Both the position numbers and the translations under genes were made by a program. A stretch of 64,000 nucleotides of DNA, from the NCBI GenBank assembly GCA_015847255.1, contig JADLZK010008433.1, positions 62,001 through 126,000 of the forward strand. The letters are read 5' to 3'. Below the pieces are notes generated by a model, which saw only the letters and a list, made by a program, of their open reading frames with translations, made no database searches and was not told where the DNA came from. The stretch is from Hyparrhenia diplandra (Eukaryota > Streptophyta > Magnoliopsida > Poales > Poaceae). This document shows, one piece after another, positions 1 through 12,400 of the stretch. The stretch's first letter is position 1, and each line of letters begins with the position of its first letter.

Positions 1-2640
1 CGGCTCGCGCGCGGCAGGCGAGCACGGCAGCCCGCGTGTGCTCGCGGCGGCCGACAGGTGCTCCGCCCTCGTCCGCGGGCGAGGCGTCATCGTCCGCGCC
101 TCGACGGCGACGACCGCCATCTGCGCGGGGCCGGGGCTGAGGTTAGGGCCGGTGCTGATATATAGCAGGCGTGGGGTCATCATCTTCCATGCGCGTGGAT
201 AGAAGCCTCGCGTGCCTCTGGCGGAGCCTAGAAGCATCGTGAGGATAGCTGCACTGGGCCGTTGATAAGCTATCGGACGGCATGTGGTGCATCACTGTAG
301 TTCAACAGTAGATCTGTGAGAGGAAAGCACTGTAGATGGGATCCTCAGGTTTAAAGTAGATAGTAGGATGTTCAATGAAGTTAGATGCGTGTGACTAAAA
401 TAAATAGGGTATCTTGTTTATTATTAAAAGTCTTAGGAGAACTCTCCGCGCGTTCTTTGCTTGGTATGCAGTTGAATTTTGCTTAATTGCATAGAAATTA
501 AATTCGAAAAAAACACGAACATGGTCATAAAACTTCATGCATATACTTACATTCTCATATGCATGGAATGGCAGATGGAACAACATTATACTAACATTAT
601 ACTAATCAGACTGACAAACCCTCTGTTTTTATAACATGCAAATGAGCAGCGTAGGTTTTCTCTATGTTTTCAATGACTGTATTAACCTCTCCAAGAAATT
701 TACTATGCAACAACGATGTTGCCATATAAGAGGGCGGGTTCTTGATAAAAGGGACCAAAATCCAATGGAAAAAATCAGTTCATTTGCTACAACGAAGTTG
801 CCATATAGGTTGTCGTGCTATATGTAAGCTACCAGAGTAATCGGCTTGCTGTCCATAAGTATCCACGATCACTTCAATTAGCTTGTTGTCCATAGGATAA
901 TAAAACCTGTGACAATCAGTTCATTTGCAGTGAATTGATATGGTGAAATAATTTAAATGTAGTTTCGCAAAAATAAATAAATAAATGTAGAACTCAACAA
1001 TTTCATTCCGTTACAAAATTAGACCAAAGTGAAGGCAATACAGAAATAACGATCAATTGCAGTGTTAAAACACTACCCTCTTCCAATGAATATTCATCAA
1101 GTTAATCTTACCATTTACATAACGATCAATATTCACTGGAAACAAATTTTCGTATTCTTCGTCCAGCCATTTTCCTTGACTGCAAGTGCACCACAGTAAA
1201 ATTTAATGGCTCTCACCTGCAGTCTCATGTGGCGTGGCAATTTCACTTCAATCAAGCAACGATGCAACAACAATTCTTGAGGCGTTGGAACCTGGAACGC
1301 AACCATTCCTGAGGCGTTGGAACCTGGAATGCTGAATACTATCCCTTCAGGTCCTCCCAGAAAATTGAAAACTGCACAAAGGAAATAACTTACATATTGA
1401 ATCGCTCTTGTGAATGAAGTTCAGCTCTGATATTGGGATCTCACAGCCTTAGAAAATTGAAAATCATGTCTTACTGTGATAAACACTATGAGCTAAAAAG
1501 GACCAAAATGCATCAGGGATCTACAGGATGACACTACTTACATGGATCAGTTCTGCATCGAGCCACCGCGTAGATCCGCCCGAGCCACCTCGCCAAATCT
1601 CGCGTGGCACCAGACAGCCGCCATGCCCTCGCCTTGGCTGCACCACCGCACACTGCCTGGGGTACCTAGGTGGAGCGGAGAGCAGAAGGGGACGACAATG
1701 GAGATTCAGAGATATGGTTTCAAGAAGAACCTGCTTTCAACAGCAAAATCGTGAATGATTATCCAGGGCCAAATCCTTAATCCATTGATATGCAGTTGTA
1801 CTAATTAAGCTGTGGCGCTCCTCGGTGGTCGTGAGGTCCATATCTACGGGTTGCTCGGCAACGATTCTGCACCCGAAGCAGTACCGCGGCTACCGCCCGC
1901 CGCTCCTGGTGCCCACCGTCGCGCGCGCCCGGACCAGCTGTAGGCGAATGCGCCCTCGTGCGCAGCGCACCCCGAGACCGCCCTCGTCGACGTTGAAATC
2001 TGGATGGATGGACACCGCCCAGCGAGAACACGATTAGAGACACGCGTAATGGAAACGGAAGCGTAGAGGCGTGGGGGTTTCGAGTCGCGTGCATCGAGAT
2101 CGCAGCCTGCGGGGTTGAGCACCACGCGCGGTGATGGCTCCGCGGCGCCCGCCTCCGCTTAGGCATCGCCCGGGGCCGCCGGCGGTGGCTGCGCGGATTC
2201 GCCGTGGCGCCGACCGCGACTCCATTGGGTTTGCGAGAGGACACACGGGCGGAATTGCCGGGCAACGCGATGGGAAACGCAATGAACGGACGGACACGGC
2301 GCAACAATGGATAGCGGCGGACGGTGGGGAGATTAAGCGCCGAAGAAGAGGAAGGCCGGGGTTACGGCACGCCGGCAATTCGAGCCAATAGCGAACGACG
2401 GGGGATAGCGGCGGGCGGGCGAAGGGGAGAGAAACGGCCGCGGTTTCAAGGAAGGGCAATCGGCGGTGAGGAAAGGGAAGGGGAGAAACGGCGGCGCTAC
2501 TGCGAGGAAACGGTCACCGACACGAGGCGGGGAACGGAGGCACCACTTTCGGCAGCTCGGAATTAGGAACGGACGGACGGAAACAAAACTACGAAGGGAG
2601 TTTACGGTGACGTGGCTTCACCCACAGGAAGAGAATTCCT
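1..2640. other. No recognisable gene; mixed AT-rich and GC-rich DNA
   Basis: I see no conserved protein in either strand. There are two GC-rich patches (about 1-170 and 1,800-2,560) whose open frames overlap on both strands and look like compositional artefacts. A 20-base segment is duplicated at 1,278-1,297 and 1,310-1,329. I searched this stretch for the missing last exon of the carrier gene that starts at 7,825 and did not find it. It may be a repeat that replaced the 3' end of that gene, or the interior of a very long last intron. Confidence 0.5.
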
Positions 2641-2805
2641 AAGTGGGGGGTTTTCATATAGAAGGTTTAGATATCAACAGTTTCTTTTCCGATGAAAACA
2701 TATAAACAAGGATATCTTGTTCTCGAAGTATATCAAGAGTTGTTTTCTTGATGAAAACGTATCAACAATTTGTTATTGATTAGGTTGTGCAGCGGACAAA
2801 AATAC

Positions 2806-5800
2806 CTGTGTATCTGGACATCGCATTGTTGCCAATTTCTTGTTTTGCCTGCAACCTTGACTGCAATAGTTAACACATAATGAGTAAGCAAATAAAGCAC
2901 TAGTTGTTGCAAAATTCAATCTTTCACCACCGTCCACGCCCTCGAGATGGACTTGTCCATTAGTGCCTGTAACTAGGTGGATCTAAAGCAGACCTAAGTA
3001 CCCGGCCATTTGAGTGAATTTCAATTACTGTAATATGTAAAGGCACACAATTTGAAGGCGCAATACACCCAACAGTTCAGTAAGCAACTAAAGCACTAGT
3101 TGTTGCAAAATTCAATCTTTCACCGCCGTCCACGCCCTCGAGATGGACTTGCCCATTAGTGCCTGTAACTAGGTGGATCTAAAGCAGACCTAAGTAACAG
3201 ACCATTTGAGTGAATTCAATTACTGTAATCTGTAAAGGCACACAATTTGAAGGCGCAATACACCCAATAGTTCATTAAAATAATTATCGCCATTAGGCTA
3301 CTTATATAGTATGAATCCAATCAATTCTAGGAATTTCACAAATATCATGTCTCAAGATTTTTCATAGGCCTTTGAATTAGGCTACGTACTCCAGTTCCAG
3401 ACCAATGTATTTAAGAATAAAGTTAGATATAGTGCACTGGTGGTCTAGAGTTAAAACTTTTCTCAGAGTATGGGGTTAAAACCATTATAAGTGTCTACAT
3501 AAAATGTACCTTGACGACTAGCAATGGATAAGTGACTACAGTTGCTCCAAGTTTTGCTATTGCACCCAACAAAAAAAACCTGGTCAAGGAGGGAAGTGCA
3601 GAGAAAGACTACATAAGTATATGTATGAACATTACCATCTGCTTGTGCATTCATCATACTGGTAGTTCAACAGTTTGTCATTGAATTTAGAGTAGTAACA
3701 AAGAAAAGTTGAAAATAAATAGAGTAGTAACAAAGAACATATGTGATCTAGATGGTGATATGGAATAAGAGAAGTCATGAGCTTGAATTCTTCTTTCTTG
3801 AGTATGTAGAAATGCACAGTTAAACAAATGAAAATTGTTCTGGAAGTCCTCTTATAGAGAGATTCATGAATCTTGAAGCAAAAGTAGTTACTAATGATTG
3901 AGGGTAAACTAACATATATTAATTAGTTTAATTTGATGATTGGTCAAGCATAATTATTTCCCATAAAAAATTAAATTGAACCCTAATCAAAGGCTACAAC
4001 AAATATTGCAGCAGATCCGTGTTGCTTGCTACAGGCAAAATGGTGCATGATCAAATGAAGATTTTTGTTTCACAACTAAGAACTGCCCTATGCCCTATTA
4101 AGTAATATATCATGCTCTATTAATGCGGTAATTAATCTCAATGCTCTGCATTAGCTGGCTGCTGTCGCTGCTCTGGACACATACCATAATTATGTACCGA
4201 GGTATTTTTCACTAAAAGCAGGATCTTATACAAATGAATCATGTTCTTTGTTTCAAGTAAAAAAAGAATCATGTGGATTAGAACTTTAGAAGAAACCAAA
4301 GAGACGTTTTGGATAACAAACTAATCATATATGTAAACAAATATTCCCATAGGTACACTTATTTTTTCATGCTTAGAACATTCATAACTCTTCACAAGAA
4401 AATACCACTGAAGAAAATCCCATAACATGATCATTTGCAATTTTGCTAATTATTACAATCCCATTAAGTAGTACACAATTGCAGAAAGTGGTTTTGTAGG
4501 TAATAACAGCTATTTTTGCGTGGAACATCTAATATAACATTAAATGAAATATTCACATCATATAAAAATGAAATTTCTGAGTGCAGAATAGAATAAACAG
4601 CTAAGGTGATCAATGAGACCAAACAACCATGCTTTCACAAAGTCAGGTGCATGCATCATTTCATAAAGACAAGAATAATGTAGGACCTAAATCTGAAACT
4701 TATGTACCTCCATAGCAGTGAGGTTCCTTTTTGGAAGCTGCTTTCCAGAACGCTTTGACTGCAAGCGCTTTGCCAATGTTTCATAGATCATGAACTGAAT
4801 TGATGGATTACATACCTGCCATTTTAAATGTTACAAAAGTTTGGAGTTGCATAACCCATAAACTTTGATTGTATATTTCAGAAGCAAATAACTAACCATG
4901 ATTAATGTTGGAACAAGCCCTTTCCAAAATCCTCTTATACCAGACTCATGATAAACCTCCCGGATCTGTCTAAGACCAATATTCACATTAATAAAATAAT
5001 TTTTTGATTATTTTAAATTATGAAGTAAAAGCAAACGAGAAGAACTTGAAACTTCAGACACCAGCTATAGTTATTTTCAATCTGATTATATGAAACTTTG
5101 ATTAAATTTATAATGTTCTAGGTTGACAAACTACTCCTACCAATAAGAAAGTGAACTGAAATACTACTCATTCAGGAATTTTTGCATTTTAAGCTTAACT
5201 ATTAGGTGTATATATTTACTATTTCTGAACTATTAAGTGTGAAAACAACTAACACAGTGGCATCTAGTGTACTTGACTATTCTTTAAGCTGTACCATTAA
5301 TCATTTCATTTTTTTACTGATTCATTTTCTGTACCTAAGCAGTAAAAGTTTAGGATGAAGGATTGCCTACTTGAGGAAAGAGTGCTAACCGCTTGAAGAG
5401 TACCATATGGGCGAGGTTTTTCCGACTCCAGTTTAACCAGCCTATCCTTCAGGACAACAACCTCCAATGAATTGGCCCTCGACATTTCTTTTAGTAAAAG
5501 CTCTGTCTTAGACTCCAATATTTTCCTTTTTCGCTTGAGTATGTGTCTGAAAGATGGCCAATGATAATTACTATTTTAGGGCAGTTTTTGTTATGAGTGG
5601 TGTTGAAGAATATTGCATTAATGCAGTTTAATCTAGCCACTTCATTGTCAGTAGGCTAGGAAAAAGCAGGCCCCACATGGAGTATATGCAAATAATGTGT
5701 TACGACCCTAGGTCGCAACGATAGAGGATTGGCCGGCGTACACGCACGGCGGTGGTGCTCGGCGTTGCCGGCGCCGAGAGAGAGAGCTCGTGAGCACTCG

Positions 5801-7825
5801 AGGAAGAAGGCAAATGGTTTTTGATTAGTTCTGACTGTCCTCCCAACCACCCACACAGCCAGTCTTAATACAAGGTTCAAATGTAAAAAACAAATAACAG
5901 AATGGCCAAAGGCCTAAAGCTTACACCCTTGCAGCCCAAGGCTGACTTACAGGCCCATAGAGCTAGTGTGGAACAATATCAATGGACGGCCCAAGGCCCG
6001 TATGTAACATAATGTATTTTTATCAAGATTCTAACTGGGAAAAAAATGGATATGAGTCATGGCGAATGTACAAGTTGTAGTTCATAGTCAAGTCAACAGG
6101 CTTTAAAAAACCTAAAAACTAGGAGGCGTGGAATGCTTTGTGAAGAACAAACAAATCACAAAGATCTTAAAAAACCTAGAAACTAGGAGGCGAATGTATG
6201 AGTTGTAGTTCATTGTCAGTAGGCTTTGTCAACCATAAGGATTACAACTGAGCTTTTTTTCTGGAAAAAAATGACTTAATAAAGATCTTATTTATCAACA
6301 CTTTGCTTCAAGGATTGGAGTCTCAGTAAAATGAAACTAGTATATTTAACATGTTAACAATATTGTATGTAAGGTCACCTTATCAAAGTTCAGCAATAAA
6401 AAGTCCAGCATAAAAAAGCTTTGCTAATATTCCTATAGCTGCCTAATAGAGAAGGCCATTTTAGTACCCTGATTTTTCCTCACCCATACAAGTTCCCAAT
6501 ATACGAACATTTTGAGACAATGGAATGTGAGCTCTTTGCCTGGCCGCGCAATAAATTTCATATCTAAATAGCAGATAGGCTCATCACACAATGGAGTGGG
6601 ATGTAACAGTATCATTAATATAAGCATTTCCTGACTGGGTCTGTGGTAATAGTTTCTCAGACAGAAGAACTCGATACCCCTGTATGTAAGATTCCTTCTT
6701 TCCTGAACTGTACTGGTTATCTTCTTGAAGAAAAGAGGCATTAATTAACCTAGTTTAATTTACCTGCATACGTGTCACAAGGACCCAAATTGGATTGGTT
6801 AGAAGAACATTGATTGACCTGCAACAAAGGAAAGTGACCATGAGCATGCTGAAACATCAAGATTATTAAGTCACAAACTAAAACTAAGTGGTACAAACTA
6901 TTGAGAACTACGTTTTCTGGTACCTAAGTTACAAAATCAAATAAAATCAGCACATCTGCCACAAAAAGTACACATTAATCCTAAATTCACCCATTCAATA
7001 ACATCACAGGTCTACACATAAGAAGATTAACCAATCCACCCATCTCCTTTAATTTGTTCCAACAATTAAACAAAACAAGTGCATGAGTAGAAGCAGTAGG
7101 AAGGTAGATTACCCAGCAACAGCTGCAATACCGAGCCAAGAAAGCATCCCAACAGTGCCATCCCCAAGGCCCTTCTTACTACGAGCAACCGCTATATCTT
7201 CCACCCTGTTCTTGAGGATCTGGTAGAAGTAGTAATAGATTCCCTGGAACCACGAAACAGAATGTGACTCAAAGTTCACAACTAGCACTTACTGTATACA
7301 CTCATCCATACACATTGCAGTTCGTAGTTATCGAAATTCAGTCATACTAAGAAGTGGAATTTAACCTGCGACGCGGCAGTGCCGATGAGAGAGGGCTTGA
7401 GACCGCTGTACAACCCACCCCATCCTTCAGTTTGAATCAGCTGCAGTCACTTGATGATTCCAAACTTAATTAGGGAAGAGGGCATCTGGCGCAGCAGCCG
7501 CTACAGGAAGACCTGAGGCCCGCGATGAATCACCTGCAGCATCTGGAAGAGGGTGGAGGAGTGCGTGCTGCTGCCGCCGCTCCCGGCCTTCCTCTTCTTC
7601 GCTGACCTCTCCGTCTGCTGCCGGGTGTTCACCTGGGGGAACCATCGGGCGGAGCAAAAGGATAGTTTTTTTGGGCCGAATTAGAAGAGGATAGATATAA
7701 CGTAGAGGGGGTAGGTTGAAGAAGAGAATGGGATAGGGTGGTACGGTTTGGAGAGGGTAGGTGATGATCTGTGCGATGATGCCGCCGCCGGCGCCGGCCA
7801 GCCCGTTCACCGCCGCGCTCGACAT
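2806..7825 (-). CDS. PXN: Peroxisomal NAD carrier (mitochondrial carrier family), 10 exons, 3' end missing
   Basis: Mitochondrial-carrier-family protein resembling Arabidopsis PXN, which imports NAD into peroxisomes. Exons, high to low coordinate: 7745-7825, 7534-7632, 7366-7440, 7113-7243, 6764-6818, 5390-5546, 4897-4965, 4708-4815, 3510-3579, 2806-2860; all junctions are GT-AG. The start gives MSSAAVNGLAGAGGGIIAQ, the first carrier helix. The three carrier repeat signatures are present: YPLQTVN, NPIWVLVTRM and YPLLVVKSRL. About 300 residues are recovered; the family has about 330-345. The final exon (last carrier helices) is not seen down to position 1. Two exons are one base too long for their frame: 5390-5546 (157 instead of 156, in a run of five A on the coding strand) and 3510-3579 (70 instead of 69, in a run of eight T). 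An alternative acceptor 19 bases inside 5390-5546 would restore that frame but drop conserved THTQ residues. The gene is truncated or its last intron is very long; the indels may be real or consensus errors. Confidence 0.85.
2883..3273. repeat. Tandem duplication, 2 x ~196 bp, in the last visible intron of the carrier gene
   Basis: Copy 1 starts at 2,883 and copy 2 at 3,079. They share almost every base, including a GC-rich patch (ccgtccacgccctcgagatg) in an AT-rich intron. The unit lies between exons 3510-3579 and 2806-2860 and has no coding match. Confidence 0.85.
5698..6009. mobile_element. Solo LTR, 312 bp, TSD TAATG
   Basis: The segment begins TGTTAC and ends GTAACA, the inverted TG...CA termini of an LTR. 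It is flanked by an exact 5-bp duplication, TAATG, at 5,693-5,697 and 6,010-6,014. It is GC-richer than the surrounding intron. There is no internal domain or second LTR, so it is a solo LTR left by LTR-LTR recombination. It lies in intron 5 of the carrier gene, between exons 6764-6818 and 5390-5546. Confidence 0.85.
6015..6760. other. Intronic DNA with local duplications
   Basis: Remainder of carrier intron 5. A motif containing aacctaraaactaggaggcg occurs near 6,110-6,126 and 6,172-6,192, next to repeated ttgtagttcat phrases, showing short local duplication. The open frame on the minus strand at 6,433-6,741 matches no family I recognise. Confidence 0.5.
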
Positions 7826-9029
7826 GTTCCCCCCACCTTGCAATCAGCAGCGGCGTCCTCAATATGAATTTTTAAAACCAAAAATCGAAGGCAGTGGCAG
7901 TGGTATGATAGATTTGGGTCAGATTTCGAATGCATAGAGAGCTTGGGCAGTGCTCTGCTCGGCCGGCTCGGCTCCGCACAGCAGCAGGAATGGGCGGCGT
8001 ACCTAGTGGAATCTTCGCCGGTGAAACGCGGATGAAGAGCTCGCCCAGGCGGCGCCGGTGCCGCCGCCGGCGATGAACCGGGACGTGGGTCACTGTATAC
8101 AGACTGGATCGAGGCAGAGATAGTCAGAGAGGAGGAGAGGCAGGGGATAGCTTGGGAAGAAGACGACGTCAACGGATGGTGGTGTATGCGTAGACCGACC
8201 TCACTAGATATTTTCTTCATCATCACAATGGAAACCTTTTTTGAACAAACATCACATTGGAAAATGACCTTTTTGTTTTTTATCAACATTAGTCTAGTGA
8301 ATACTCAAACTGTAAAGGGATTTAATGAATTTTACAGAAATAGATTTTTGTTGCATATAATGAACTCTTGGACTTTGCATATAACCAAGCAGCCAATCAA
8401 GAACACTACAGGTGCTTAATGACAGATACACACAGGTGCTCTTATTATTTCACAATGTCTCGGAATGTTTCAATTTGGTCTGTTGGCAATGGCAAGAGAC
8501 GACAAACTCTCAGGCACCCCAAGTCCAGCGATCATTTTCAGCCCTGGAGTCCAATGATCCCTGGAGTAACTGAATAAAACATAATAGTACAGACTTCAGT
8601 TTGAAAACTAAGGATAAGGCAACAAAATCTAGTAAAGTGCACAAATAAGGTGTTCAAATAGACAAATGTGGATTGAGTAGTGACATCCACCAGAATAAAA
8701 ACAAGCTTTTATACAAGTATAATATTCAAACCCAAATAATATTAGCGATGGCATTATGTAAAGCCAAAGTTCTTACAAAATATTCAGATCATCAAAGGAT
8801 AGACAAATGGATGGCTCAAATTTAAGACACTAACAAAAACTTAGCTCAAACACAGAGAAAAAACACCACAGTGAATAGACAAAAGGCACATATAGTGCTA
8901 ACATGGTAATGTGCTAGAATTTTATGTTTCTATGGACGGAGATAGCAAGTTGGTAAGATGTCTGTTTTGATGTTCGATGAGAAAAAAATAGACTACAACC
9001 AAAATTCATAAAGATAAATAAAATAGATT
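7826..9029. other. Intergenic: upstream region of the carrier gene
   Basis: Contains the presumed 5' UTR and promoter of the minus-strand carrier gene (GC-rich to about 8,100), then AT-rich DNA. No conserved protein is seen. The overlapping minus-strand frames at 7,807-8,289 are GC-driven and do not match a family I know. Confidence 0.55.
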
Positions 9030-9034
9030 ATTTT

Positions 9035-9387
9035 TGTTGTGAAACTTGTCATCGTGGTTAGGACCTTCCCTCTCCGTCTCTCACAATCAATGTAGTGGAT
9101 GAAAGTAGAACAAGTAGACACAAGATGTAGGGGAGACTATTCTTTATTCATCTCGAATCTTCGTTTTTTACAATGGAGGATCTCCCACGTATATATAGTC
9201 GAATAAGTCCTAGAGTATGGAAATCGCCCACACAATAAACGGACTAGGATTAGGATTCCTCCTTCTCCTCTTTCTATATTCCAGCCAAGGCCGGAGAGTT
9301 TTGGTAAGAGCCCACATACAAGCGGACTAGGATTAGGATTCATCCTTCTCCTTTCCTTCTAGGAAAGAGTCCGTGTGTTTTACAACA
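9035..9387 (-). repeat. 3' LTR of the LARD-like element
   Basis: 353 bp with termini TGTTGTG...ACAACA on the plus strand. It differs from the partner LTR at roughly ten sites, most of them single-base insertions or deletions in short runs (for example gggg versus ggg near 9,130). Confidence 0.9.
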
Positions 9388-9400
9388 CTCCCCCTTGGGG
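9388..9400 (-). promoter_or_regulatory. Polypurine tract of the LARD-like element
   Basis: Minus-strand reading is CCCCAAGGGGGAG, immediately before the LTR start. This position and composition match the second-strand primer site of LTR retrotransposons and set the element's direction. Confidence 0.8.
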
Positions 9401-12400
9401 CGATTACCACGATATGCATATGCCTCATCAAAAACTCCATCCGAAAACCTAGTGGGAAAAAAACGGTTCTTGGAGAAAAGAGTACATCACATTCGATTAA
9501 TTGCATTGCACATGTTGTCTCATTAAAAACCTTGTGTGAGAAACCTTCTAGTAAAACTCACATAGGGAAAAAAGAGTACAACATTTAACCTTCTTGGTCA
9601 TATATTCTTGAGGATACTCTATTCTTCGTGAATAGAAATTGATCTTCATAATCTATGCATAAACTTTAATGTTTTAGCAAATATGATCTTTATAATTCTA
9701 ATGGTTTCAATTACCTTCAAGGTAAATTTAGTAAAATTGCTCCCCCTCACAAAGCCATCATTTGAATTTGACTCAAAAGTATGGCTTATAATTCTTCCAT
9801 GAATTATATGGGTATAACAAAGAGCAATATGCTTCATGCAAAAAGAACCACTTGTTGTGCAAAACAAATAAATTTTATCCTTCAAGATAATAAATCCTTT
9901 TTCAGAGGATTACGGGGAAAAATAAGTTCATATTCAACATCTTCTAGATAATGTATCAAACTTATACAAGGTTGAATACTTTATAGTTCTTCCTTAGTGG
10001 ATTTTGAAATGGTATATTCTACAAATCTTCAAGATTTTTATAGTATCACTCAATAATAAATCCAGTCTTACATTTTGGCATTTAGGGGATAATTTAAATA
10101 CCAAAGTCACCATTATTCTTTCTATTGCATTTAGAGGATGATAGATTCATTGCTAGCATTACACTTTTCGAAAGTGTTTATATGACACCTTCATGGTGTT
10201 TAAGATTCCTCATTTTTCTCTCTCGGGTCTATATTCACTTCCGGGGATGCATGGTGTTTATTCAAGAATTGACTGGTAAATCCTTCATGTATTAATTTCT
10301 TCAGGGAATATACTTTAATTCTTAGTGAATTAATAATTCTCTTCTATGAGATACATACTCTCTTTGCGCATAAGGGATGAGTGATATACACAATAACGTT
10401 GAGTTATTCACTATAAAATCATTCAATGATTGTAATCCTTCTAGGACATGCTCTTCTTGAGACTTCAATATTCATTCATGAATATATATATCTTAGACTT
10501 TAATACTTAGTATGAGATTTCTACAAGTTGCGATTTATATTCTTGGGAATTATATGGATTTTCATAATCCACTTATTAAGCGCATATTCGATATTCATTT
10601 GTTTCATTTGCGGAGATATAGCGTAACATTCATTTCTTCTTAATAGGAGATTCAACCTCAATTGCTTTCTTCATTGACCCGATATAATCGCTACAAGCGA
10701 TTTTGCCATGGACTTTATTTTTAGGATCCAGGGTTCTCACAAGAGAAATATTCGCAATTAAAGAGGTAGTGTTGTCGACAACTATTTTCTCTTCTCCCAA
10801 TACTCTCACAATGTGAGAATATTTTATCTCTGTCATTTCCCAAACAAGAGATGGTATATTGTTCTACATATCCAACACTAATGATGCGTGGCGCTTAGTA
10901 TGTTGGATTTCATCTTCATGATGATCCTCTTCATGAGGTGCTCAACCTTCTTCATGAGGTGTTCTCTTCATGAGAAATGAGAATGGAGGAGTTTCATTTT
11001 ATTTCTATTCAACAAGTATACACAAAACTAGAACCCACAGCCCCCGTAGATTTTAGCTTGATAGTATGCAATATTTAGTTTACTATTCATAAACAAAACT
11101 TCGGGTTATAACTTCAAGTTACTCCTCTCATTTATAAAAATATCGGCATATACTCCGCTTCATGCTTTCACAAGAGCATTAGTCAAACTATTAGTTGACT
11201 TAGTGCGTGATAGTATTCCCGCTTCAAGCTTTAGGAAAATTTTCTAGATCATTTTTCTTCTCTGGAAATAATGTTTGGCATTCAAAATAGGCTTTCTCTT
11301 CCCCTAATGCCAATATTAGATCTTTAATAGCATACTTCAATAGATATCCCCTATCATGGGCTTAAAACAATTCAAATTCATATATCTCCAACTACAAGTG
11401 GAGGCCCATTTATGTGTGCTATGATTAGGTTTTATGGGAAATATTCACGCACATATTTAAACATGGGGTTATTATTCATTATGCAAAGTGAGCTAGAATA
11501 CTTAAAAAGTGCACTTAAGAATGTTCATCATTCCTATGAACTCGAGGGATGTTCTCCCCCGGTATGCACAAAACATAGTTTAAAAAAAACTATTTCATTC
11601 TCTAGCTTTTTTATTATTTAGCCTAATAAATTGATCCAAGTACTCATACAATTAAAAATATGGATCATATACTACAAAAATATAGATACGCAACATATAA
11701 GTTCACATGGAATTTCTTCTAGAATTTTTTAATTGCCATTAATGTAAAAATCCCTTAATACCTTTTCTTCATGAATCCCAAATCATCATAATTGTGTTAT
11801 CCACTATCTTAGTTCCACAATAATTCATCCCATCAAATGGGTTAGTCTCCATTGAGAAAATTTCATAAACTCACTCCCCCGATCTTAGGCCGCTCGGCCC
11901 TAGATCAATCTATTGTTTATGCATGCAATGCATTGAAAGCAAAGCATTCATTTGTTCAACGGAAACCATATAGACATAGCATGCTAGCTAGCCAATTTGA
12001 TTATGAGAAAAGCACAAAGATAGCTACTAGCCACAATTATAGTTGCTATGCTAATATTCATGCAAGAGTTGAGATACTTGTAGCTCAATGAGATACATAT
12101 ATGCGATTGTAATGTGAAACGTTAGAATTGGGTCTAACATAATAGATAACAACAAAATGCAAAGCTACAAGCTTACTTGCAATTAGTGTAGTAGAGAAAG
12201 TTAACTTCGGTAGGAAGGGGACGCGGGCAGAACTTCTAGTCCCGATACATGCACTTAAAAGATTGATTTAGGATGGCTATGCCTATTAAATATATATTAT
12301 CCATATTTTCTTACGCCTTTAACCAAAATTCCTCCCCTCTTCATTCCATAATTACTTCAAATAGTAACTTGCTTCAAGCATTATCTATGAATATCAATTC

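Noticed and set aside
1801..2307. 168-codon frame on the minus strand in GC-rich DNA
   Set aside because: Competing frames of similar length exist on both strands and no domain is visible; explained by base composition.
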